Shown here: one piece after another, positions 6,551 to 14,051 of the stretch
Layout of the letters: every line of letters begins with the position of its first letter
Position numbering within the stretch: position 1 is the first letter of the stretch
From: Candidatus Scatousia excrementipullorum
Lineage (GTDB): Bacteria; Cyanobacteriota; Vampirovibrionia; Gastranaerophilales; Gastranaerophilaceae
Reading direction: 5' to 3'
Assembly (NCBI GenBank): GCA_017694215.1
Contig: JADIND010000008.1
Span: 1-16,033 of the forward strand
Length of the DNA stretch: 16,033 nucleotides
Notes under the pieces: model-generated
What the model was told of the DNA's origin: nothing
Databases searched by the model: none
Seen by the model: the letters and a program-made list of their open reading frames with translations, nothing else
Translations under genes and position numbers: made by a program

Positions 6551-7303
6551 TTACTCCATAAGTTTTGTTGTAATCAAAGGCCCGTCTTCAGTTGCAATAA
6601 CTGTATGTTCAAAATGTGCGGAAGGTTTTCCGTCAACTGTAGAAACAGTCCACTCATCATCAGCCACAACCACTTCATCTCCGCCAAGGTTAAGCATTGG
6701 TTCTATTGCTATTGCATAACCCTGTTTTATGATTGTTTTGTCGCCTACTCTGTAGTTAAACAAGAACGGTTCTTCGTGCATATTGTGTCCTACGCCGTGG
6801 CCGCCGTATTGTCTTACAATACCGAAATTGTAGTTCTTTGCAACATCTTCTACCGCACCGGAAATGTCGTCAAGAACATTATCTATACGCATTTTATCAA
6901 TTCCTGCATAGAGGGCTTCTTCTGTAGCCTTCATAAGACGTTGTTTTTCTTCGTCAATTTTACCGACAGCATAAGACCAGGCACTGTCCCCGACAAGTCC
7001 GTGGTATGTTGCTCCTACATCTATTGCAATGATATCGCCTTCTTTTACTTTAATGTTTTCGTTCGGAATTCCATGAACTACCTGTTCGTTGATTGAAGTA
7101 CAGATGCTTGCCGGAAATCCGTTGTATCCTAAAAATGTCGGTATTGCACGGTTTTCTTTTATAACATGGTATGCAATATCGTCAAGTTCTTTCGTAGAAA
7201 TTCCCGGTTCGAGAACTTCTTTCATCTTCTGGTGTACAAGAGCAACAATATGCCCTGCATGTCTCATTAATTTGATTTCTTCTCTTGATTTACGTCTAAT
7301 CAT
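6551..7303 (-). CDS. map: Type I methionine aminopeptidase
   Basis: The 250-residue enzyme removes the initiator Met from nascent proteins. All five metal ligands are visible: Asp95 and Asp106 (IDVGATYHGLVGD), His169 (YGGHGVGH), Glu201 (AIEPM) and Glu232 (HFEHTVI). The catalytic His77 (VVHGIP) and the HEEP His176 are also present. The N-terminus MIRRKSREEIKLMRHAG matches the family, so the ATG at 7303 is accepted although no Shine-Dalgarno precedes it. The 93 bp back to adk stay open in frame for about 30 codons but contain no ATG, GTG or TTG. It lies downstream of adk, as at the end of the ribosomal spc operon. Confidence 0.95.
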   Translation of the reverse strand: MIRRKSREEIKLMRHAGHIVALVHQKMKEVLEPGISTKELDDIAYHVIKENRAIPTFLGYNGFPASICTSINEQVVHGIPNENIKVKEGDIIAIDVGATYHGLVGDSAWSYAVGKIDEEKQRLMKATEEALYAGIDKMRIDNVLDDISGAVEDVAKNYNFGIVRQYGGHGVGHNMHEEPFLFNYRVGDKTIIKQGYAIAIEPMLNLGGDEVVVADDEWTVSTVDGKPSAHFEHTVIATEDGPLITTKLME

Positions 7304-7396
7304 TTTTGTATAGTTTACTGGATTTTCAGGGAAATCAGAGAGCGGTTTGAACAGCTGCTCCTTATTTCGTCTGAATTCCGTAATCCTTTCTCTTTA

Positions 7397-8056
7397 CTAC
7401 TTAATTACTTCTAACAATCTTTCCCAAACTTCATCAATGGTTCCGTTAGCATTGATTGTTTTTAAAACTTTTTTTGTTTTGTAATAATCAATGAGAGGAG
7501 CTGTTTCTTTGAAGTAGGTATCAAATCTTGCCTGAGCTACTTCTCTGGTGTCATCTTTTCTCTGCGTAAGTTCCGCACCGTCTTTGTCGCAGTGGCCTTC
7601 AACTTTCGGAGGTTTAAATTCAAGGTTGTAAATTTCTCCGCACACAGGGCAGGAACGACGGTTTACAATTCTTTCAACAAGAACGTTTGTATCAATGTCA
7701 AAATAAATTGCTCTGAAATCGGCTTCTTCATCTTTGTTGATTTCTTTTATGATATCTTCCAAAATGTCTGCCTGTTCAACACTTCTCGGATAACCGTCAA
7801 GGATAAAACCGTTTTTGCAGTCATTCTGCGAAAGTCTGTTTTTAATAATTTTTGCCACTAAATCAGCAGGAACAAGTTCTCCCTTGTCAATAAACGTTTT
7901 TGCAAACTTGCCTTCAGGTGTTTCATTTTTGATTTCGGCTCTTAAAAGAGAGCCGGTATCTACGTGAGGAAAATTCAAATATTTTGCAAGTTTGTCTGTT
8001 TGAGTACCCTTGCCGCATGCAGGCGGTCCTAAAAAAATCAATTCTTTCTTTGTCAT
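7397..8056 (-). CDS. adk: Adenylate kinase with zinc-binding lid
   Basis: The 219-residue cytosolic kinase interconverts AMP, ADP and ATP. The P-loop GPPACGKGT is at 10-18, the AMP-binding DTGSLLR at 33-39, and DGYPR at 87-91. The long-form lid carries a Cys3-Asp zinc site (Cys136, Cys139, Cys156, Asp159), as in many Gram-positive and deep-branching bacteria. QRKDD (165-169) follows the lid. The ATG follows a purine-rich AAAAGAGACGAGAA, a weak ribosome site. It has its own good promoter (8096-8124) and leads the adk-map-unknown operon. Confidence 0.96.
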   Translation of the reverse strand: MTKKELIFLGPPACGKGTQTDKLAKYLNFPHVDTGSLLRAEIKNETPEGKFAKTFIDKGELVPADLVAKIIKNRLSQNDCKNGFILDGYPRSVEQADILEDIIKEINKDEEADFRAIYFDIDTNVLVERIVNRRSCPVCGEIYNLEFKPPKVEGHCDKDGAELTQRKDDTREVAQARFDTYFKETAPLIDYYKTKKVLKTINANGTIDEVWERLLEVIK

Positions 8057-8095
8057 TTCTCGTCTCTTTTCTTCTGTTTACCAATTCCTGATAAA

Positions 8096-8124
8096 ATTAT
8101 ACAACAATAATGCAAGTATAGCAA
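8096..8124 (-). promoter_or_regulatory. Sigma-70 promoter of the adk-map operon
   Basis: On the minus strand, TTGCTA (8124-8119), a 17-nt spacer and a perfect TATAAT (8101-8096). The expected start point near 8089 leaves a leader of about 33 nt before the adk ATG. Confidence 0.7.
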
Positions 8125-8155
8125 TTTTATTAAAATAAGAAAGATTTTTGGGGAT

Positions 8156-8184
8156 AAAAAAATGTGCGTCATATGACGCACATT
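8156..8184 (-). terminator. Palindromic terminator after the LysM-like gene pair
   Basis: A perfect 24-bp palindrome at 8161-8184 (half-site AATGTGCGTCAT) forms a stem that, on the minus strand, runs straight into seven T (8162-8156). It starts 18 bp after the stop of the gene at 8203-8715 and separates it from the adk promoter. Confidence 0.85.
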
Positions 8185-8202
8185 AATAGTTGATATTTTT
8201 TA

Positions 8203-8715
8203 TTAATTACTTGTGGTTTGATATACAGGGGTTACAATTTTCCTGAAAAACCAGCTTGTCGGGCTTGTCAAATTTATATTTTCAGCTGGAATTAAAAGGG
8301 TGTCGCCTTCCTGCATTTCTTTATTTGAACGGCTCAGGGGTTTGCCATCATCAGTGTAGCCCGGGTCGTAATTTTTGAAGTAATCAGGATTATATTTTGA
8401 AAGTGTACCGTCATCAACTTTACCGATAAAATCCTGAGCAAGAATTCCGACTTTAACATTATCTTTTACCGTTACCGCAACAAAGAAGTTACCGTCTTTT
8501 TGAACTACTTTTGTCTGGTAGTAATCCGCGTAATCACTGTTGTTTGCAGCATCCGAAATCTCTGCTGCCGTGTAGTAATCCGCTTTAATCTGCGTACCGT
8601 CTTTTGCAAAGAATTTTGTTGTTTCGACTTTGGCACCGTTTTTAGTTTCTGTTGTTGTAACGGTATATCTCCCCGTAGCAGGGTTTACGTTAGTAATTCC
8701 ATCCGGCGTAGGCAT
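8203..8715 (-). CDS. Unknown small protein with a faint C-terminal LysM-like segment
   Basis: The protein has 170 residues and no family I recognise. It is rich in Asp, Asn, Thr, Tyr and Lys, with no Cys, no signal peptide and no membrane helix. The middle (15-48) looks like beta-hairpins. Residues 84-144 (from KDNVKVGILAQDF to EGDTLLIPAEN, with YNPD between) have the order of a LysM repeat: hydrophobic strand, helix ending near an Asn-Pro, then a Gly-Asp-x-Leu-x-Ile-Pro ending, but with a longer insert than usual. Peptidoglycan or chitin binding is therefore only a guess. The start is supported by AAAGGAG six bases before the ATG. It lies 40 bp after the gene at 8756-9202, which has a similar segment, and ends at a strong terminator. 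Confidence 0.8.
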   Translation of the reverse strand: MPTPDGITNVNPATGRYTVTTTETKNGAKVETTKFFAKDGTQIKADYYTAAEISDAANNSDYADYYQTKVVQKDGNFFVAVTVKDNVKVGILAQDFIGKVDDGTLSKYNPDYFKNYDPGYTDDGKPLSRSNKEMQEGDTLLIPAENINLTSPTSWFFRKIVTPVYQTTSN

Positions 8716-8755
8716 AGTTGTCTCCTTTTGTTATGTAGCACACAATTTAGTTTTT

Positions 8756-9202
8756 TTATGAAAACATGTCACGTAATTCCTGCGGAGTTTTGCCTGTAGC
8801 TTCTGCAAGATCTTTTTCGCTGACGCTTATGTATCTTCCGCCGTCAGGCCCCATCGGAGCTTTACAGTTCAAATCAGAACCGCCGCCTATGATGTTATCC
8901 ATTACCATTTCCGGTGACAATCCCATTTTTTGACTGAATTTTGCAAGGGTTTCATCATCTCCGACTTTGAAATTATAACTGTTTCCAAAATTTAAAAATC
9001 CTTTTTTAAGCGAAACATTCCCGTTCTGTACTGCATCCGTAAAGTAGGCGTTTTCGCCGTTTTGAGCAGTTCCTTCTGCCGCAGAAGTCTGGTTTGCGTG
9101 GGTGAATACGCTGTTAATTTTTGTTTCCTGTGTAGCAGCCTGAATCCCTCCGCTTTTTTCAAAAGGGTTCACACCATTCAGCTTGTTAATCTCTAACGAC
9201 AT
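8756..9202 (-). CDS. Unknown small protein with a LysM-like segment, first of a pair
   Basis: The protein has 148 residues and no family I can name. The first 70 residues are polar and low in order (SLEINKLNGVNPF, then Gln/Thr/Ala-rich). Residues 76-104 (YNFKVGDDETL, then AKFSQKMGLS, then EMVMDN) resemble a LysM repeat: Tyr-x-Val-x-x-Gly-Asp, helix, Gly-Leu-Ser, Asn. The tail (128-147) looks like a short helix pair (SEKDLAEATGKTPQELRDMF). There is no signal peptide or membrane helix, so any cell-wall role would need a non-classical export route. The start has GAAGGAG eight bases upstream. It heads a two-gene unit with 8203-8715 and is divergent from speB. Confidence 0.8.
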   Translation of the reverse strand: MSLEINKLNGVNPFEKSGGIQAATQETKINSVFTHANQTSAAEGTAQNGENAYFTDAVQNGNVSLKKGFLNFGNSYNFKVGDDETLAKFSQKMGLSPEMVMDNIIGGGSDLNCKAPMGPDGGRYISVSEKDLAEATGKTPQELRDMFS

Positions 9203-9361
9203 GGAACTATCTCCTTCATCTCAATTAAGTTATATATAAATAAAAACTTCTGACTATATAAAATTGCTATATTTTTTATATATTGTTACAAACTTAATAT
9301 TTATATATTTTAAATGTTAATATCAGAGTTTGCACTTTCTGTCATTCAGTCAAAAATCTTA

Positions 9362-9387
9362 TGCTATAATAAAATTTATACAGGAGG
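9362..9387 (+). promoter_or_regulatory. Extended -10 promoter and strong ribosome site of the speB operon
   Basis: TGC followed by TATAAT (9365-9370) forms a perfect extended -10 with no good -35 at the right distance. AGGAGG (9382-9387) lies six bases before the speB ATG. The 191-bp gap before it (9203-9393) is very AT-rich with many TATATA stretches. The promoter of the divergent gene at 9202 must also lie there, but I cannot pick one box with confidence. Confidence 0.6.
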
Positions 9388-9393
9388 AAATTA

Positions 9394-10230
9394 ATGTTAA
9401 GAGGACCTTTTTTAGATAGAAACTGGATGGGGCAGAATGCTGATTACAATTCTGCGGATATAATTATGCTGGGGTTGCCGTTTGACGGTACTGTATCGTA
9501 CCGACCGGGGTCAAGATTTGCACCGGAGCAGATAAGACTTGCAAGCTGGGGGCTGGAAGAATATTCTCCGATATTTGACAGGCACCTTGAAGATGTTAAT
9601 TTTCATGATGCGGGTGATTTGGAATTCCCGCTTGGCAATACTTATAAATCTCTTGAAGTTATCGAAAAAAATGTTGAAGATATTTATGCAGACGGCAAAA
9701 GAGTTTTCGGAATCGGAGGCGAACATCTGGTTACTCTGCCGGAGATTAAAGCAGTTTCAAAATTCTGTAAAAATTTAGCCATCGTACACTTTGATGCACA
9801 TACGGATTTGAGAGAAGAATATTTGGGCGAAGAAATGTCGCATTCTGCAGTTATCCGCCACGCCTCAAAAATAGTTGGTGCTCAAAATATTAAACAAATC
9901 GGAATCAGGTCAGGCATGAAGGAAGAATTTGAATTTATGAAAGAACATAATACTCTCTGTCATAAATATTCCGATCTGGATGTACTAAAGGATAAAAAAA
10001 TCTTTGTAACTGTGGATCTTGACGTTTTAGATCCTTCCGTGATGCCGGGAACGGGAACTCCTGAAAGCGGAGGATTGCAGTTTAATGAACTTATGGGATG
10101 GTTTAAATACCTGAAAGATTTTGATATAATTGGTGCGGATGTTGTGGAACTCGCACCGGATTATGATGCGTCAGGCGTATCAACTGCCGTTGCTACAAAA
10201 GTTATACGTGAATTGTTAATGGTAATGTAA
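9394..10230 (+). CDS. speB: Agmatinase-type ureohydrolase
   Basis: The 278-residue binuclear Mn2+ enzyme of the arginase/agmatinase family most likely converts agmatine to putrescine and urea for polyamine synthesis. The metal ligands are His111 (GGEH), Asp134, His136 and Asp138 (HFDAHTD), and Asp208 and Asp210 (VDLDVLDPS). The conserved Glu252 (VELAP) and the SHSAVIRH loop (149-156) fit agmatinase better than arginase. The exact substrate cannot be proven from sequence; guanidinobutyrase or another ureohydrolase remains possible. It is the first gene of an operon: its stop codon TAA overlaps the ligA ATG by one base, implying translational coupling. Confidence 0.9.
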   Translation: MLRGPFLDRNWMGQNADYNSADIIMLGLPFDGTVSYRPGSRFAPEQIRLASWGLEEYSPIFDRHLEDVNFHDAGDLEFPLGNTYKSLEVIEKNVEDIYADGKRVFGIGGEHLVTLPEIKAVSKFCKNLAIVHFDAHTDLREEYLGEEMSHSAVIRHASKIVGAQNIKQIGIRSGMKEEFEFMKEHNTLCHKYSDLDVLKDKKIFVTVDLDVLDPSVMPGTGTPESGGLQFNELMGWFKYLKDFDIIGADVVELAPDYDASGVSTAVATKVIRELLMVM

Positions 10231-12212
10231 TGAGCGAAAATATTTCAGAAAGAATAAATTTTTTAAAAGATGAGATTAACAAACATAATTATTTGTATTA
10301 TGTAGAGGATAATCCTTCAATTTCGGATTATGACTACGATATGCTTTTTAAAGAACTGCAGAAGCTTGAAGCGGAACATCCTGAATTAAAAACTTCTGAC
10401 AGTCCGACCCAGAGGGTGGGTTCAGTGAGTGAGAAATTCTTCCCGCATGTTCACAAACACAGGCTCTACAGTCTTGATAATACATATAACTACGAAGATT
10501 TAACAGTCTGGTATAACAAGATAACGGAAGAATACGGCAAGGATGTAGAACTGGTTTGCGAATTAAAAATCGACGGTCTTGCAATAGCCTTAACGTATGA
10601 AAATGGGTTATTTACAATGGGTGTTACAAGAGGCGACGGCATTACCGGTGAGAATATCACTCCGAACCTGAAAACCATCAAGGCAATCCCTCTCAAACTT
10701 TTCGAAGATATAAATGTGGAAGTCCGCGGCGAAATTTATATGCCGAAAACTTCATTTGAAAAACTTAATGAAGAAAACCTTGAAAAAGGGGAAAAACTTT
10801 TTGCAAATCCGAGAAATGCGGCAGCAGGCTCTATAAGACAACTCGACAGTACAATTACGGCAAAAAGAGATTTATCTATATTTGTTTATACTTCTATTTT
10901 TGAAAATATGCCGGATGCTCCGAAAACCCACTATGACGGACTTATGTATCTGAAAAAACTCGGATTTAAAGTTAATCCGAATATCAGACTTTGTAAAAAT
11001 GTGCAGGAAGCCATCGCATACTGTCAGGAATGGGAGAATAAAAGGTTTGAACTTAACTATGCAACTGACGGAGTTGTCATCAAGGTTAATAATTTTGCAA
11101 TACAGGAAGAACTCGGTTTTACTGCAAGAGCACCTAAATGGGCTACAGCCTTTAAATTCCCTCCGGAAGAAGCCGTCACAACCGTTGAAAATATTGAATA
11201 CGGAGTCGGTAAAACAGGTGCAATTACACCTGTTGCAATCCTCACTCCCGTACTTCTTGCAGGAAGCACCGTGTCAAGAGCAAGCCTTCATAATTTTGAC
11301 GAAATCCGGCGTCTTGATGTGAGAATCGGTGATAAAGTTGTTATTAAAAAAGCTGCGGAAATTATCCCGAAAGTAATAAAGGTTGCAGACAGAGAAACGG
11401 AGGTAAGAAAAAGAAAATTTTCTCCGCCGACGGAATGTCCGGTCTGCCACTCTCAGCTTCAACGTCCTGACGGTGAAGTAAATCTTTATTGTCTTAACCC
11501 GGAATGTCCGGCTTTGATTAAAGCAAAAATAGAATTCTGGGTGTCTAAAGATGCTATGAATATAGATTATATCGGACCTTCTATTATTGAACAGCTTTAT
11601 AATAAAAAACTCATAACATCTGCCGTGGATTTATACAGATTGACAGTAGAAGATTTGATGAAACTAGATCTCGTAAAAGAAAAATCCGCCACTAATATGT
11701 ATAATTCCATACAAAAAAGCAAACATAATCCGCTAAAACGTTTAATTACCGCATTAATTATAAGAAATGTCGGTAAAGAAACAGCAGAAATTCTGGCAAA
11801 TGAATACGGAACACTTGAAAGATTGGAAAATGCTGGTGTCGAAGAACTTGCGGCAATGAATGGCATCGGTGAAAAAATTGCAAAAGAAATTTATGCGTTT
11901 TTCCATGATGAAATAAATCTAAAAATGCTTGCGGAATTGAAATCTCTCGGAGTTGAACCTCCGCCGGTTGAAATGCCTGAATCAGACACATTTAAAGGAA
12001 AAACTTTTGTCCTGACCGGCACTTTGCCGACTATGACAAGGGATGAAGCTACGGAAATTATTAAAGCTCACGGCGGAAAAACTGCTTCTTCCGTTTCAAA
12101 AAACACCTCCTTTGTACTCGCCGGCGAGAATGCAGGGTCAAAATTAGACAAAGCTAAAAATTTAGGTGTTATAATATTGACAGAAGAAGAATTTCTTGGA
12201 ATGATAAAATAA
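10230..12212 (+). CDS. ligA: NAD-dependent DNA ligase
   Basis: The 660-residue ligase seals nicks in replication and repair using NAD+. The domain order is complete: domain Ia with YYVEDNPSISDYDYD (23-37), the adenylation domain with active-site Lys113 in KIDG, an OB-fold (about 310-395), a Cys4 zinc finger (Cys403, Cys406, Cys421, Cys426), helix-hairpin-helix repeats (about 440-570), and a C-terminal BRCT domain beginning FKGKTFVLTG. Length is typical. The ATG overlaps the speB stop (TAATG). The next gene starts 17 bp after the stop. Confidence 0.97.
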   Translation: MSENISERINFLKDEINKHNYLYYVEDNPSISDYDYDMLFKELQKLEAEHPELKTSDSPTQRVGSVSEKFFPHVHKHRLYSLDNTYNYEDLTVWYNKITEEYGKDVELVCELKIDGLAIALTYENGLFTMGVTRGDGITGENITPNLKTIKAIPLKLFEDINVEVRGEIYMPKTSFEKLNEENLEKGEKLFANPRNAAAGSIRQLDSTITAKRDLSIFVYTSIFENMPDAPKTHYDGLMYLKKLGFKVNPNIRLCKNVQEAIAYCQEWENKRFELNYATDGVVIKVNNFAIQEELGFTARAPKWATAFKFPPEEAVTTVENIEYGVGKTGAITPVAILTPVLLAGSTVSRASLHNFDEIRRLDVRIGDKVVIKKAAEIIPKVIKVADRETEVRKRKFSPPTECPVCHSQLQRPDGEVNLYCLNPECPALIKAKIEFWVSKDAMNIDYIGPSIIEQLYNKKLITSAVDLYRLTVEDLMKLDLVKEKSATNMYNSIQKSKHNPLKRLITALIIRNVGKETAEILANEYGTLERLENAGVEELAAMNGIGEKIAKEIYAFFHDEINLKMLAELKSLGVEPPPVEMPESDTFKGKTFVLTGTLPTMTRDEATEIIKAHGGKTASSVSKNTSFVLAGENAGSKLDKAKNLGVIILTEEEFLGMIK

Positions 12213-12229
12213 TTATATAAGGATTTATA

Positions 12230-12670
12230 ATGAGAAAAGGTACAAAAATTATACAAATAGCCGGATTTCGAGGAATTATGATGGTTCTTTTTATCGGAAC
12301 ATGTCTTGCTGCAGGATTTATTATTTTCCCTGCTAAAGTCGCAATGTATTTGTGGAATAATATTGCGGCATCATATTTTGCAATTCCTGTAATCAACATC
12401 TGGCAGGGACTTTTGCTCTGGGCAGGGGTTGCTCTCGGCTGTTATATTGCAAACGGCGGCAACCTTCTTATTTCATGTCATGAACCGGCACAGCTTAACG
12501 AAGACGAAATGAGAGTTTTAATGGAAAGAATACGTCTTCAGGCACAGGCAAGAAGATTAAATTCTATGCTTATGAAAGTTGATTCTTTTAAAGAAATAAC
12601 AAAACAAAATGAATCTGAAAATACAGAAACAAAACAAGTATCAGAAGATATTAACGAGAAAAAATCATAA
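12230..12670 (+). CDS. Unknown two-helix membrane protein
   Basis: The protein has 146 residues and no recognised family. It has a short basic N-terminus (MRKGTK), membrane helix 1 at about 13-35, a short loop, membrane helix 2 at about 52-75, then a hydrophilic tail of about 70 residues with a likely helix (EDEMRVLMERIRLQAQARRL, 91-110) and a Glu/Lys/Asn-rich end. The tail is probably cytoplasmic because the N-terminus is positive and there are two helices. AAGG lies seven bases before the ATG. It is in the speB-ligA operon between ligA and the SIMPL gene (14-bp gap downstream). Nothing in it suggests a role in DNA ligation; linkage to the secreted SIMPL protein suggests an envelope function. 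Confidence 0.85.
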   Translation: MRKGTKIIQIAGFRGIMMVLFIGTCLAAGFIIFPAKVAMYLWNNIAASYFAIPVINIWQGLLLWAGVALGCYIANGGNLLISCHEPAQLNEDEMRVLMERIRLQAQARRLNSMLMKVDSFKEITKQNESENTETKQVSEDINEKKS

Positions 12671-12684
12671 AAAAAGGAGAAGTT

Positions 12685-13434
12685 ATGAAAAAATTATTAT
12701 TAGCAGTTGCTGTCTTAGGTCTTGCTGCTGGTCTTGCGGCAACATCGGTTAATGCGGCAGAAGACACCAGAGGTTACGTAACGGTTGCAACATCTGCAAA
12801 TACCGAAGTTAGTCCTGATGTTGTGGAGATTAATATTTCAGTAAAAACAAAAGATTCAAAATCACTACAGAAAGCAACAGCTGAAAACAAAGAAATTTCC
12901 GACAAAGTCTATAATGCAATCAAGGGTATGATTGATACGACAAAAGGTGATTACGTAAAAACTTCAGACTTCAATGCAACCCCTGTTTACAGATACACTA
13001 ACAGCAAACAGATTTTTGACAGATACGAAGTTTCAAACAGTGTTATCGTAAAAACAAAAAATATTGCTCAGGCAGGCGACATTATAGACAAGGCTATTTC
13101 TCTCGGTGCAACAAATGTAAATGACCTTGTATTCTCTATCTCAAATTACGATAATCAGTGTAATGACCTGATTGCTGTTGCTGCAAAAAAAGCACGCACA
13201 AGAGGCGATATAATGGCAAAATCAGCAGGTTCATATATTACAGGAATCAAATCAATGAATGCAAGCTGCTCAACAAGCCAGAACCGTCCTGTTCAATACA
13301 GATTGATGGCTAAAAATGTTGCTTTAAGTGCAGGTTCCGCTGATGCGGCAGCCCCTGAAATGTCATCCACGCCAATTCAGGGCGGGATTATAAAAATTTA
13401 CGCAAACCTGAATACAAGTTTCTTTGTAAAATAA
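12685..13434 (+). CDS. Secreted SIMPL-domain (DUF541) protein
   Basis: The precursor has 249 residues with a clear Sec signal peptide (MKKLLLAVAVLGLAAGLAATSVNAAED): basic n-region, Ala/Leu core and a VNA cleavage motif near 24-25. The mature part fits the SIMPL/DUF541 family of periplasmic or surface proteins: TVATSANTEVSPDVVEINISV at the start, a long helix with KATAENKEISDKVYNAIK, then VIVKTKNIAQAGDIIDKAISLGATNVNDLVFSIS, and the helix AAKKARTRGDIMAKSAG. Family members such as BP26 form large rings, but the function is unknown. AAGGAG lies six bases upstream of the start. It is the last gene before a strong terminator. Confidence 0.9.
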   Translation: MKKLLLAVAVLGLAAGLAATSVNAAEDTRGYVTVATSANTEVSPDVVEINISVKTKDSKSLQKATAENKEISDKVYNAIKGMIDTTKGDYVKTSDFNATPVYRYTNSKQIFDRYEVSNSVIVKTKNIAQAGDIIDKAISLGATNVNDLVFSISNYDNQCNDLIAVAAKKARTRGDIMAKSAGSYITGIKSMNASCSTSQNRPVQYRLMAKNVALSAGSADAAAPEMSSTPIQGGIIKIYANLNTSFFVK

Positions 13435-13447
13435 AAATTATTTAAAT

Positions 13448-13488
13448 AAAAAATCGGCACTCTATTAATAGAGTGCCGATTTTTATTT
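13448..13488. terminator. Bidirectional palindromic terminator between convergent genes
   Basis: A 36-bp perfect palindrome at 13449-13484 consists of A5, TCGGCACTCTAT, a two-base centre region and the mirror half ending in T5. The stem is closed by a T-run on both strands, so it can end the SIMPL operon (plus) and mntP (minus). It has the same design as the palindrome at 8161-8184. Confidence 0.9.
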
Positions 13489-13502
13489 AGCATATAAAAC
13501 TA

Positions 13503-14051
13503 TTAAAATACCGGTAGAATACTTTTTATTCCGAGCAGAATAAGAATCATCCCGCCGGCGATTTCCAAATTGCGGGAGGAAAAGTTTTTCAAAAAATTAC
13601 CGGACTGAAACCCTGCAAGTGACATGCAAAATGAAGCGGCCCCTATAACAAGTGACGGGATAACAAGTCCGCTTCCCGTAAAATTCAGGCTTGCTCCCGC
13701 CATAAGTGCATCAATACTTGTTGCGACCCCCAGTGATATCAAGCATTTAAAATCCAAACATAAAACGGTGTTTTCTTTTTCCTGAAATGCCTCTGTAATA
13801 AATTTAATTCCAAGAATAAAAAATATTGCAAAAGCAAACAGCGGTGCGAATTTGGAAACATAAACTTTTATTATATCAGCACCAGTGTATCCTATAACCG
13901 GCATAAAGCCCTGAAAAGCTCCCATTGTCACAGCTAGCAGCAGAGAGTTTTTCCATCTGTCTTTTTTTAACATCAACCCTTGAGAAAAAGATACTATAAG
14001 GCAGTCTATCCCTAAAGCTGCAGCAAGAAGAATTATATCAATTAAGTTCAA
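13503..14051 (-). CDS. mntP: MntP-type manganese efflux protein
   Basis: The 182-residue inner-membrane protein has about six membrane helices and belongs to the MntP family, which exports Mn2+. The two halves carry the family Asp residues: Asp16 in LGIDCLIVSF and Asp114 in ATSIDALMAG. I chose the TTG at 14051 because it gives MNLIDIILLAAALGID, placing Asp at 16 as in E. coli MntP, with GAGGTGG just upstream. An ATG at 14096 would add 15 non-membrane residues and overlap the upstream gene by 59 bp. With TTG the overlap with the DUF4127 gene is 14 bp, which implies coupling. The first motif differs from the usual DAFAVS, so specificity should be held loosely. Confidence 0.85.
   Translation of the reverse strand: MNLIDIILLAAALGIDCLIVSFSQGLMLKKDRWKNSLLLAVTMGAFQGFMPVIGYTGADIIKVYVSKFAPLFAFAIFFILGIKFITEAFQEKENTVLCLDFKCLISLGVATSIDALMAGASLNFTGSGLVIPSLVIGAASFCMSLAGFQSGNFLKNFSSRNLEIAGGMILILLGIKSILPVF

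Noticed and set aside
6605..7096. Plus-strand open frame of 163 codons.
   Set aside because: It is antisense to map, rich in Cys, Phe and Tyr, as expected for a shadow frame, and has no ribosome site or family match.
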